This document shows, in pieces, positions 16,601-25,048 of a stretch of DNA of 64,000 nucleotides. Within the stretch, counting starts at the first letter, position 1. Each line of letters begins with the position of its first letter. The notes under the pieces were generated by a model. The model saw only the letters and a program-made list of their open reading frames with translations, made no database searches and was not told where the DNA came from. Made by a program: the position numbers and the translations under genes. This stretch comes from Streptomyces davaonensis JCM 4913. GTDB lineage: Bacteria; Actinomycetota; Actinomycetes; Streptomycetales; Streptomycetaceae. The stretch lies in assembly GCF_000349325.1 (NCBI RefSeq), contig NC_020504.1, positions 6,606,053 to 6,670,052 on the forward strand. The letters are read 5' to 3'.

Positions 16601-17272
16601 CTACTGCGGCAGATCCCAGACGGTCACCTTGAAGCGGACGTTTCCTTCGCCCTCGACCGGAGCGCTCAGCACCCGCAGGGAAGCGGTGCGCCCCTCGCCG
16701 GTCTGAAGGCAGAAGCGGGTGCCGGGAGTGAGGTCGACCTCGCTCACGCTGTTCTTCTGAATGGCGTCCTTGCACTCGGCCTCGGTGGCCTCGCCGCTCC
16801 CCGCGGGCAACGGCCCGACGGTGCCCTCGGCGTCGACCGGTTCGACGGCGGTGGCGTCGAGCGCGAGATCGGTGCCGTCGGTGCTCTGGCCGAACTCCTG
16901 GAGAGGAACGGTGTCGAACTCCAGGAATCCGGCGTCCCCGTAGGCGGCGCGTGCGGAGAAGTCGGCGGGCCCGAAGACCGGCTTGGAGGGCGCGGCCTCC
17001 TCCTCGCCGCCGTTGTCGGCCGGAGTACCCGAAGCCTGCGCGCCGGTTGTGGCTGGGGGGTTCTGGCTCTGCGCCGCACTGTTGTCGGTACTCGAATCGT
17101 CGGAGTCCCGGTCGTTGATGGAGAAGAGGGTCACCGCGATGCCGATCGCCGGAATCACGATCCCGATCACCCACCAGGCCCAGGCGGGCTGCCCACCGGA
17201 CCCGGGAGGGGTGGGCGGGTTCGGCGGGGGCGGGGGCACGGTGCGGTGGTCGGGTTCGCCATAAGAGCTCAA
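16601..17272 (-). CDS. Membrane-anchored extracytoplasmic protein of unknown function
   Basis: This 223-residue protein has a Pro-rich cytoplasmic start (VPPPPPNPPTPPGSGG), one transmembrane helix (AWAWWVIGIVIPAIGIAVTLF), an acidic Ser/Thr linker and a folded C-terminal domain with two cysteines (AECKDAIQ and TRFCLQTG) likely forming a disulfide. The last strand is GNVRFKVTVWDLPQ. I do not recognise the domain. I chose TTG 17272, which has AGGGA upstream; GTG 17311 is possible but the 13 extra codons lack GC bias. Type II membrane topology is expected. Confidence 0.7.
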   Translation of the reverse strand: MSSYGEPDHRTVPPPPPNPPTPPGSGGQPAWAWWVIGIVIPAIGIAVTLFSINDRDSDDSSTDNSAAQSQNPPATTGAQASGTPADNGGEEEAAPSKPVFGPADFSARAAYGDAGFLEFDTVPLQEFGQSTDGTDLALDATAVEPVDAEGTVGPLPAGSGEATEAECKDAIQKNSVSEVDLTPGTRFCLQTGEGRTASLRVLSAPVEGEGNVRFKVTVWDLPQ

Positions 17273-17352
17273 CGGATGTCCCTGAGGCCGATCTACGACT
17301 GACGAGCGCACACACTACCGACGCCATGTGCACGGCAGGTGGTGACTCGGTC

Positions 17353-18732
17353 TCAGTCCCACACCAGGATGTCCGCACTTACGGCGGCGATCGGCGAGCC
17401 AGGCCGGGTCCCGGTGGCGTCGACCGTGTACGCCCCCGGCGGCAGCCCGTCGAAGAGCGCCTCGACCGGCTCGGGCCCGGCGAGCACGACCCGGGTTTCC
17501 TCGGGCTTGCCGGACTCATGGGTGACGGTGAGAAGCACGGCGTTCCTGGACCCCTTGGCGGAGGTGAGCCGAACGGGCAAATCCTCGCCTGCTGTGATCA
17601 GTTCGGGCACGTCGAGACGCAGCTGCGTCTCCCGTGGGGCCCTGACGACGACGTCGCTCGCGGTGAGGATGCCTTCGAGCTCGTCGAGGGCGGCGGGGTT
17701 GCGCTGAAGGTTGCCGTGCTGGTCCGGGACTCGGCGGAGGGTGTTGCTGTCCATGGGGACGTCGGCACGACAGGCGGCGACAAGGGGGACGGTGCCGTCG
17801 CCATACAGGGTCTTGTCGGTGTAGTCCGGGAGCAGGGTGAGGGAGTTGTTCCGGATTCGGGCGGTGGTGGGGGTGTTCTGTTGGGTGCCGACGATGGCGT
17901 GGGTGGCGGTGAGGGAGGCGGGGCGGGCGGATTCGGCGGTGCGGAGGTCGGTGTGGAAGCGCATGGCGTCGAGGGTGAGGCGTCGGTTCAACTCCGGGAC
18001 GGTTGCGCCGAGTTCCGTGGTCGTCGCGAGAACTCCTGTCTTGGGGTCCTCGATGCAGGCGTACTCGGGGAGGAGTTGGTGGAGGGAGGGGAGGGTGCGG
18101 GCGAAGGCGGTGAGGTCGAAGGAGAGGGGGCCTAGGCGTTGGTGGGCGCCGTTGACGAGCTGGTCGAGGGCTTTGGCGGCGCCGCGATAGGGGGTGCCGA
18201 GGGTGATGAGCTTGTGGGTGAGTTCGGCACCGCCGCACTTCTCGATGTACCAGCGGGCGATGAGGCCGCCCATGGAGTGACAGACGAAGGTGAGTCGGGC
18301 GGTGGAGTTGCTTGGGTGGTGTGCCCGCCAGCGTTCGAGTGCGGGCTCGACGATCGTCTTGAGGCGGCGGGCGTTGTAGCGGTTGGAGAGGCGCCAGTCG
18401 TAGGGGACGGGGAGGAGGTTGCCGGGCGTGTTCGGGGTGGACTCCTGGTAGCCGAGGGAGCGGAGTCGGTCGAGGAGCAGGTCGTAGCCCTTGACCGGGG
18501 TCCAGATGCCCGGGATGAGGTGGCGGTCGGTCATCAGGTCGACGGGTTCCACGCCGTCGCCGGGGTGATCGTCGCCGATGCCCTCGGGGAGGCGGAGGGC
18601 GTTGACCGAGCCGCCGAAGGTTTTGATGGCCTTGAGGAGGGCGCCGGGGGTGGGGGACCAGATGAGGTCGTCCTTGATGCGGAGGGTGCTGCCGGTGATG
18701 CCGGGGAGGACGACTACGAGGTCAGTGGTCAT
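17353..18732 (-). CDS. LCAT-like alpha/beta-hydrolase paired with the caspase-NTPase
   Basis: The 459-residue protein resembles lecithin:cholesterol acyltransferase-type hydrolases. It starts MTTDLVVVLPGITGSTL, the LCAT opening with oxyanion loop. PVPYDWRLSNRYNARRL and the nucleophile elbow FVCHSMGGLIARWY (Ser153) follow. LYGDGTVPLVAA and QHGNLQRNP supply plausible Asp and His residues. About 100 C-terminal residues form a beta-sandwich-like tail ending VSADILVWD. There is no signal peptide, so it should act inside the cell. It overlaps the caspase-NTPase gene by 11 nt and is probably translated with it. A role as a lipid-degrading or transacylating effector switched on by its partner is inference. 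Confidence 0.85.
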   Translation of the reverse strand: MTTDLVVVLPGITGSTLRIKDDLIWSPTPGALLKAIKTFGGSVNALRLPEGIGDDHPGDGVEPVDLMTDRHLIPGIWTPVKGYDLLLDRLRSLGYQESTPNTPGNLLPVPYDWRLSNRYNARRLKTIVEPALERWRAHHPSNSTARLTFVCHSMGGLIARWYIEKCGGAELTHKLITLGTPYRGAAKALDQLVNGAHQRLGPLSFDLTAFARTLPSLHQLLPEYACIEDPKTGVLATTTELGATVPELNRRLTLDAMRFHTDLRTAESARPASLTATHAIVGTQQNTPTTARIRNNSLTLLPDYTDKTLYGDGTVPLVAACRADVPMDSNTLRRVPDQHGNLQRNPAALDELEGILTASDVVVRAPRETQLRLDVPELITAGEDLPVRLTSAKGSRNAVLLTVTHESGKPEETRVVLAGPEPVEALFDGLPPGAYTVDATGTRPGSPIAAVSADILVWD

Positions 18733-21700
18733 CTGGGGTGTCCGTGGTCTGGAGGCGGGCTGTGAGGTGGGGGATGAGGGTGGGGGCGGTTGGGTGGTGG
18801 GGGGTGATTTCGGCGAGGGTGTTGATCCAGGTGGGGATTTGGGCCGGGGTTGCGTTGCAGGCGGTGATCAGGAGGTCGACGGCTGCTTGGTCGTCGCCGG
18901 AGTCTGCTGAGGCGATGGCGAGGTGGAACCTCGCTTCGGCTCTGAGGGCATCGTCGGTGGTGGCGGTGAGTGCGAGGAGCGCGGTTGCCTCCAGGATGGC
19001 CGGGTTTGGCTGCCGGGCCGAGGCGTGGAGGAGGGCGGAGAAGCGGGAAGGGTCGTCCAAGGCCTCGAAGGCCGCGGATTCTGCGTCGAGTTGGGCGAGT
19101 GTGAGCAGGGCTTTGGCCCGCATGAGCTGGTGGTCTTCGTCATCGGAGAGTGCGGCGAGAACGAGGTCGCTCAGCAGGTCGTCGCGGCGCTGTTCCAGGA
19201 GGGTGCGCTGGTCTGCTGGTTCGGCGGCGGCGAACTCGTAGGCGAGGATGTAGCTGAGGAGTGGGTGATACGCGACGTCCACACCTTCCCTCTGGGCCGT
19301 GTGGCGCAGGTCGCGGTAGCGGTCGGCGGCTTCGCTCGTGACCGTGAGCAGTGCCTCCTCTACACACATGTCCGCCTCGGGTGCGAGTAGTTCTGGGTGC
19401 GCTGCGAGATAGTCCCGTTCGGCGCTGTAGCTCTCGGTGGCGATCCAGGCTTCGGCTTGCTCCAGCAAGTCGGGATCGAGGGTGAGCCATGCGGGTGGTG
19501 GTGCGCCGGTGAGCCGGTGCCATTCGCGGTCGAATGTCTCCTGATCGGCTGTGCGGTGCCGACGGCTTTCCGAGTGCAGGACCGCACGAACTTCAAGGTT
19601 CTCGACAACTGCTGACTGATGGACCTGGGAGAGCCATGCTGCTGAGCTTGGGTCGCCCGGACTTGCGTCGAAGGAGCGGTACAGCAGGAGATGAGCCGCG
19701 TTGGTCGGCGGTGCCTCGCCGAGAATGTCCTCCCACAGCGGTTCCGACGATCTTCCGAGTTCGCGGTAGTGGTTGCCGAGGCTGTTGAGGGCGTTTGCGA
19801 GTTCGGGTAGGTGTGCTGGGTTGGTTTTGGCGAGGGTGCGTCGGATGCGGACGGCTTCTTCGGTGGGGGGTAAGGCGTCGGCGGGGCGGCCGAGTTCGCG
19901 GTAGCGGACGCCGAGGTTGTTCAGGGAACTTGCCAGGTTGGGCAGGTGGGCTGGGTTGGTTTCGGCGAGGGTGCGATAGATGCGGACGCCTTCTTCGGCG
20001 GGGGGTAGCGCATCTGTTGGGCGGCCGAGGTTTTTGTAGTGGATGCTGAGGTTGTTGAGGGCGGCAGCGAGTTCGGGTAGGTGTACTGGGTTGGTTTTGG
20101 CGAGGGTGCGTCGGATGCGGACGGCTTCTTCGGCGGGGGCCAGTGCGTCGCTTAGTTGGTCGAGTTCGCTGTAGCGGATGCCGAGGTTGTTGAGGGAGCC
20201 GGCGAGTTCGGGTAGGTGTGCTGGGTTGGTTTCGGTGAGGGTGCGTCGGATGCGGACGGCTTCTTCGGTGGGGGGTAGGGCGTCGGCGGGGCGGTCGAGT
20301 TCGCTGTAGCGGATGCCGAGATTGATGAGGGCGTTTGCGAGGCTGGGTAGGTGTGCTGGGTTGGTTTTGGCGAGGGTGCGTCGGATGCGGACGGCTTCTT
20401 CGGTGGGGGGTAGGGCGTCGGCGGGGCGGTCGAGTTCGCTGTAGCGGACGCCGAGGTTGTTGAGGGCGTTTGCGAGGCTGGGTAGGTGTGCTGGGTTGGT
20501 TTCGGTGAGGGTGCGTCGGATGCGGACGGCTTCTTCGGTGGGGGGTAGGGCGTCGGCGGGGCGGCCGAGTTCGCGGTAGCGCACGCCGAGGTTGTTCAGG
20601 GAACCTGCGAGGCTGGGTAGGTGTGCTGGGTTGGTTTCGGCCAGGGCGCGTCGGATGCGGATGGCTTCTTCGGTGGGGGGTAGTGCGTCGGCGGGGCGGC
20701 CGAGTTCGCTGTAGCGGACGCCGAGGTTGTTGAGGGCGTTTGCGAGTTCGGGTAGGTGTGCTGGGCTGGTTTCGGCCAGGGCGCGGTAGATGTCGGTGGC
20801 TTCTTCGGTGGGGGGTAGGGCGTCGGCGGGCCGGCCGAGTTCGCTGTAGCGGACGCCGAGGCTGTTGAGGGCGTTTGCGAGTTCGGGTAGGTGTGCTGGG
20901 TTGGCTTCGGTGAGGGTGCGTCGGATGCGGACGGCTTCTTCGGTGGGGGGGAGGGCGTCGGCGGGCCGGCCGAGTTCGCTGTAGCGGACGCCGAGGTTGT
21001 TCAGGGAGCCAGCAAGTTCGGGTAGGTGTGCTGGGTTGGCTTCGGTGAGGGTGCGTCGGATGCGGATGGCTTCTTCGGTGGGGGGGAGGGCGTCGGCGGG
21101 GCGGCCGAGTTCGCTGTAGCGGACGCCGAGGTTGTTGAGAGCGTTTGCGAAGTTGGGTAGGTGTGCTGGGTTGGTTTCGGCGAGGGCACGGTACATGTTG
21201 GTGGCCTCTTCGCTGGGTGGCAGCGCGTCGGCTTGTCGGCCGAGTTCGCCGTAGCGGATGCCCAGATTGTTGAGGACGCCTGCAAGATCGCGCAGGTGGA
21301 TTCGGTCGGTTTCGGTAAGGTCGCGTCGGATGCGGACGGCCTCTTCGGTGAGGGGCAGCGCCTCGGCGTGCCGACCGAGGCTGCTGTAGATAACACCAAG
21401 GTCGTTGAGCACGCTGGCAAGGCTGGAGAGATAGTCGGGACTGTCTCCGGCCAGGACGCGATATAGGCCGACAGCCTCCTCGACAGGAGCCAGGGCTTCG
21501 GCTGGTTTCCCCCAGTACAGGAAGCGATTGGCGATGAGCGGCGCCGCCATGCCAACGTCAGGCATCAGCGCATCGTCTGCCTCCGCCAGCCTCCGTAACA
21601 GCGCAAGACCATCCGGCCCCGCCACCGCAGCATGACGCCATGCGTACAGCCACAGATAGACCGGCCCCTCAGCCGGAACCCCCGCCGCTAGAAGCCTCCG

Positions 21701-23632
21701 ATACAACCCAAGCAACGCCTTAGCCACCGTCAGGGCCCGGGGATTGAAGATCTGCTCAGGCGACGCCCGAAACACCGGCCGCAGATGATCCGCAAGACTC
21801 TGATGCGCCATCCGATAAACAGCAACACCCCTCTCTCCGTCCTGCACCACATGCCGCCCCAACTGCTCAAGCACCCAGCTGATGTCTCCCCGGGAAACCT
21901 CCACGCTCTCTGGCGCCTCGGCCGCCGCGACGGCCAGCCACTCCTCTTCCGGGAACCCTGCCCCAAATGCCCAAGTCAGCGCCCGCAGCAGCGACTTAGC
22001 CACCTCAACCCGCTCGGCCGGCACCGCCGCCAGATCCGCGTCCAGTGCCTCCTCCACCGAGTGGCTGACCTTCGCCTCCCACCCGTCCACCGACGTGTCG
22101 ACTGACGCCGCGGACAACTGGTCCGCCACCAACCGGGCCAGCAGGAAGGTGTGTTGGACATCCGCCGAGCCTTCCCCAGCCCCGAACAGATGCCCGGCAA
22201 CCGCCCCCACATCCATCCGCTCATCGACACCACTCAACCGCAGCCGCACGTATTCCCGGAGATCGTCCAGCCCCTGCCGCTCCACCGCAGGATCGTTGAG
22301 ATCGATCCCCGCCCCCTTCGGCGCCAGCGTCGCCACCAGCCCAGGGCCTTCCTCCCCACGCGGCATGTCACGCGTAGACACCACGACCACCGCATGTGCC
22401 GCCAACCGCGTCAGCAGATCATCCGCGATCTTGAACGCCTCGCCCCGAGCCTCATCCAGGCCGTCCACCACCAGCACCGGCGGCGGCGCCCCGTCCTCGA
22501 CCGCCCGCTGCACCTCGCCCACCAGCTCACTGGCGTTCCGCCGAGCCTCCCGGGCGGTCAGCAAGCCGATCCGGACCAGATCCCCGGCGAGTTGGTCGGC
22601 GGCCAGATCCGCCGTCAGGCCACGCGCGTGCACATGCGCAGACACCGACCGCTCGCTGGGCAGCACATGGCTCCACTCATGCCCGTCCGTCAGGAGTCTT
22701 TGACGCTCGTCGGGGTTGGACAGGCTGACCACCCGCCCCAGAATCGCCGACTTGCCCGTGCCCGCCGCGCCCGTCACCACGTGCAGACCGGGCTGCCCCT
22801 CCCGAACCCACTCCACGACCTGGTTCACTTCCGCCGTGCGCCCCGTGAACCAGGACTGTTCCTCAAAGCGGTCACCACTGCGCGCCGCCCGCAGCAGATG
22901 CTCGACCACCGCTTCGGGAGCCCCGGCATCGTGCAGCGGGTTGGGGAACATCCACCCGGCGCTCCCCCTGGACCGGAAGTCCGGCGTCTGCGCGCCGCTG
23001 CCCCACTCCTTCAGTACGGCGTCGCACACGTCGTCGCCCCGCACGTACTTGTTGTGAACTGACCACCGCAAACGCAGTACCTGCGAGTCAGGGCCCTTGG
23101 TAAGGATCTTTCGTAACCGCTGCCCGAACAACCCGTCCCGCGCCTTCTCCGGCGGCAAGCACGACGTGACGACGCCGACCCACACCCGCCCCGCCGCCTG
23201 CGTCTCCCGCATGATCAGCGTCGCCAGGTCGTCCGCCGAGATCCCGTCGCCGGAGAAACAGGTGTCGAAGACGAAGAGGAGCTGGTTGGCGCCGGACTCC
23301 GCGCAGGGGAGTACGACATCGACGAGGGGGACGCCGTCGCTCGCGTACGGGCCGCTGTCCGAGCCCAACAACCGCAATCCGCCCGCCGCCGGCAGGCTTC
23401 CGTGGCCGCTCCACGCCACCACCAGCGCGCTGTCGGCGGGCAGCGTGCCGCGCAGGGAGCGGAGGTAGTCGCGTGCCTCGCCCTCCGTCGGATTCCGCAA
23501 AGGCTCCCCGTCGAAGTACGCACCCAGCAGCTGGGACAACGCCTCCACATCCCCCACCGCATGATCCAGCCGCCGATGCGCATCCGACGCGTACTCCCCG
23601 ACGCCGATACCGGCCAGACGCCCCTTGAACAC
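18722..23632 (-). CDS. Caspase-like peptidase / STAND-type NTPase / TPR-array protein
   Basis: This is a 1636-residue multidomain protein. Residues 1-235 are a caspase-like (peptidase C14) domain with catalytic His77 in VAWSGHGSL and Cys125 in FVFDTCFSGDG. Residues 260-560 are a P-loop NTPase of STAND/NACHT type: Walker A GAAGTGKS (288-295), Walker B VLVVDGLDE (386-394) and VVVVSTRD. A winged-helix and helical part follows, then about 13 TPR-like repeats of exactly 45 residues (about 708-1292) and a helical C-terminus. This is the architecture of NLR-like sensors: repeats sense a trigger, the NTPase oligomerises and the protease fires. GTG 23632 is the start. The overlapping LCAT-like gene is the likely partner. 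Confidence 0.9.
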   Translation of the reverse strand: MFKGRLAGIGVGEYASDAHRRLDHAVGDVEALSQLLGAYFDGEPLRNPTEGEARDYLRSLRGTLPADSALVVAWSGHGSLPAAGGLRLLGSDSGPYASDGVPLVDVVLPCAESGANQLLFVFDTCFSGDGISADDLATLIMRETQAAGRVWVGVVTSCLPPEKARDGLFGQRLRKILTKGPDSQVLRLRWSVHNKYVRGDDVCDAVLKEWGSGAQTPDFRSRGSAGWMFPNPLHDAGAPEAVVEHLLRAARSGDRFEEQSWFTGRTAEVNQVVEWVREGQPGLHVVTGAAGTGKSAILGRVVSLSNPDERQRLLTDGHEWSHVLPSERSVSAHVHARGLTADLAADQLAGDLVRIGLLTAREARRNASELVGEVQRAVEDGAPPPVLVVDGLDEARGEAFKIADDLLTRLAAHAVVVVSTRDMPRGEEGPGLVATLAPKGAGIDLNDPAVERQGLDDLREYVRLRLSGVDERMDVGAVAGHLFGAGEGSADVQHTFLLARLVADQLSAASVDTSVDGWEAKVSHSVEEALDADLAAVPAERVEVAKSLLRALTWAFGAGFPEEEWLAVAAAEAPESVEVSRGDISWVLEQLGRHVVQDGERGVAVYRMAHQSLADHLRPVFRASPEQIFNPRALTVAKALLGLYRRLLAAGVPAEGPVYLWLYAWRHAAVAGPDGLALLRRLAEADDALMPDVGMAAPLIANRFLYWGKPAEALAPVEEAVGLYRVLAGDSPDYLSSLASVLNDLGVIYSSLGRHAEALPLTEEAVRIRRDLTETDRIHLRDLAGVLNNLGIRYGELGRQADALPPSEEATNMYRALAETNPAHLPNFANALNNLGVRYSELGRPADALPPTEEAIRIRRTLTEANPAHLPELAGSLNNLGVRYSELGRPADALPPTEEAVRIRRTLTEANPAHLPELANALNSLGVRYSELGRPADALPPTEEATDIYRALAETSPAHLPELANALNNLGVRYSELGRPADALPPTEEAIRIRRALAETNPAHLPSLAGSLNNLGVRYRELGRPADALPPTEEAVRIRRTLTETNPAHLPSLANALNNLGVRYSELDRPADALPPTEEAVRIRRTLAKTNPAHLPSLANALINLGIRYSELDRPADALPPTEEAVRIRRTLTETNPAHLPELAGSLNNLGIRYSELDQLSDALAPAEEAVRIRRTLAKTNPVHLPELAAALNNLSIHYKNLGRPTDALPPAEEGVRIYRTLAETNPAHLPNLASSLNNLGVRYRELGRPADALPPTEEAVRIRRTLAKTNPAHLPELANALNSLGNHYRELGRSSEPLWEDILGEAPPTNAAHLLLYRSFDASPGDPSSAAWLSQVHQSAVVENLEVRAVLHSESRRHRTADQETFDREWHRLTGAPPPAWLTLDPDLLEQAEAWIATESYSAERDYLAAHPELLAPEADMCVEEALLTVTSEAADRYRDLRHTAQREGVDVAYHPLLSYILAYEFAAAEPADQRTLLEQRRDDLLSDLVLAALSDDEDHQLMRAKALLTLAQLDAESAAFEALDDPSRFSALLHASARQPNPAILEATALLALTATTDDALRAEARFHLAIASADSGDDQAAVDLLITACNATPAQIPTWINTLAEITPHHPTAPTLIPHLTARLQTTDTPDDH
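19758..21510 (-). repeat. In-frame tandem array of 135-bp TPR repeats
   Basis: About 13 contiguous units of 135 bp encode 45-residue repeats of the form RIRRTLTETNPAHLP, then LANALNNLGVRYSELGRPA, then DALPPTEEAV. Central units are nearly identical in DNA as well as in protein, while the first two and the last units are diverged. Alternating types (RIRRTL, IYRAL; ANALN, AGSLN) suggest duplication of blocks of two or three units. Boundaries are approximate. Confidence 0.85.
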
Positions 23633-23745
23633 CCTCGTACCCCCGAAGTACCCCGAGCGGTCCTACGCAGGGCGCCAGTATCCGCCGCCCCCCACCCCGA
23701 CGCACCGCAAACCACCGAGTTTCAGGACGAGTTGTGCCGCACCAG

Positions 23746-24855
23746 TCAGGTCCGCGGGGATCCCACCGGCAGCCGCGCGAGGTCGTTGCCGACGATCACG
23801 CGGCCCGAGTAGCCCTTGCTCGCCTTGGTGTGCCAGGTCTGGTCGGAGACGATGTTCGTGGCGCCGGGGACCAGATGCGACAGCACTAGCGTGCCCACGC
23901 CGGCGCGTTCGGCGAGTGGGCCCACGCGGGTCGCGTCCGTGTGGCTGATCTCCATGTGGCGTAGCTGCGCCGGCCGCAGTCCGCCCAGGGCCAGCGTGTC
24001 CAGGTCCATCACCTCGTGCACCAGCACGTCCGCGCCGCGCGCCAGCCGCGCCACGTTTCCGCACGGCGCGGTGTCGCCGCTGAACACCACTGAGCCGTCG
24101 GCGGTGTCGAAGCGGAAGGCGAAGGAGGGGAACACCGGCGGGTGTTCGACGAGTACCGCGGTTACGCGAACACGGTCGTCCTGCATCACCTCGAACGGTT
24201 CCATCGGTGGCGCCATCAGCTTCCGCGGGCCCGCGCCCTTCGGCATCGGGAAGCGAACGTCGTGCGGGCGGATGAGCGTGCGGATGTCGGGCCAGCCCTC
24301 GCTGCGCATGCGTACGTTGATGTCGTACGCGGTGGCGGCGATGTGCCCGGCGATCAGGTCCTCCGTTCCGGGTGCGGGCTCCGATGGAGCGACGGTGCGC
24401 ACCGTGCGGCCCTTCGGCCAGACTGCGGGGAGATTCCCTGCGGAACCCGGGCCGTAGATGTGTACCGGGTTCTCCAGTGGCTGGAATCCGCCGAACCTCA
24501 GCCACAACAGGGCGTACAGGTCCGACAGATGGTCGGAGTGCAGGTGCGTGACGAAGATCGCCGTGAGTTGTTCGGCCGTCAGCCAGGCCTGTGCGTATCG
24601 GCCGAATGTGCCGGGGCCGCAGTCGATGAGGTATGCGCGGCCGTCGACTACCAGCGCCGACGCGATTCCTGCCCGACCGTGCATGGGGACGGGGCCGCCG
24701 CTGGTGCCGAGCAGGATCAGCTCGGTGCCACGGCTCGCCGGCTGGGGCGCGGCGTGTGCGGGGGTGGGGAGCAGGGGCAGGGCGGAGGCGGCAGCGGCGG
24801 TGCGCAGCAAAGTACGGCGGGCAGGGGAGGCAGGAGTGGCAGGGGATGAGGGCAT
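23746..24855 (-). CDS. Tat-exported metallo-beta-lactamase-fold hydrolase
   Basis: The 369-residue protein starts with a twin-arginine signal (PARRTLLRTAAAASALPLLP, cut after AHA). The mature part begins GTELILLGTSGGPVPMHGRAG and carries the zinc motif FVTHLHSDHLSDLYAL, FSGDTAPCGNVARLA, HEVMD and a final H in VLSHLVP. This is the RNase Z/arylsulfatase-like branch of the fold, but export argues against tRNA processing. It may be a secreted esterase or sulfatase. ATG 24855 has GGGA upstream. The 113 bp to the caspase gene show no clear promoter. Confidence 0.85.
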   Translation of the reverse strand: MPSSPATPASPARRTLLRTAAAASALPLLPTPAHAAPQPASRGTELILLGTSGGPVPMHGRAGIASALVVDGRAYLIDCGPGTFGRYAQAWLTAEQLTAIFVTHLHSDHLSDLYALLWLRFGGFQPLENPVHIYGPGSAGNLPAVWPKGRTVRTVAPSEPAPGTEDLIAGHIAATAYDINVRMRSEGWPDIRTLIRPHDVRFPMPKGAGPRKLMAPPMEPFEVMQDDRVRVTAVLVEHPPVFPSFAFRFDTADGSVVFSGDTAPCGNVARLARGADVLVHEVMDLDTLALGGLRPAQLRHMEISHTDATRVGPLAERAGVGTLVLSHLVPGATNIVSDQTWHTKASKGYSGRVIVGNDLARLPVGSPRT

Positions 24856-24961
24856 GGCGGATCCCGGGGAGTGAGGGGGTACGGCTGCGGGTGCGTACGC
24901 GATGGGGGCGCGTGTCAGGTGCTGTTGGTCTTCCGTTGCAGTGAACGGCGACGACGCTTTT

Positions 24962-25021
24962 CGGGCTTTGGGCCGACAGCCCAAACTCCGACCGCTGTTT
25001 GGGATGTCGGGCCCATGCCCC
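24962..25021 (-). terminator. Long hairpin between PucR-type gene and MBL-fold gene
   Basis: The arms TGGGCCGACAGCCCAAAC (24969-24986) and GTTTGGGATGTCGGGCCCA (24997-25015) pair over 18-19 positions with one bulge and one mismatch, around a 10-nt loop. Flanking CGGGC and GCCC extend it further. It lies just after the stop of the leftward PucR-type gene and fits a strong terminator without a long T tract. An RNA regulatory element in the MBL leader is the alternative. Confidence 0.6.
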
Positions 25022-25048
25022 GTGATCCCAGGCCGCGCTTCCGATTCC

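Noticed and set aside
19758..21510. Regular repeats that could be taken for a CRISPR array
   Set aside because: The units are 135 bp, contiguous without spacers and in frame within a TPR-coding gene.
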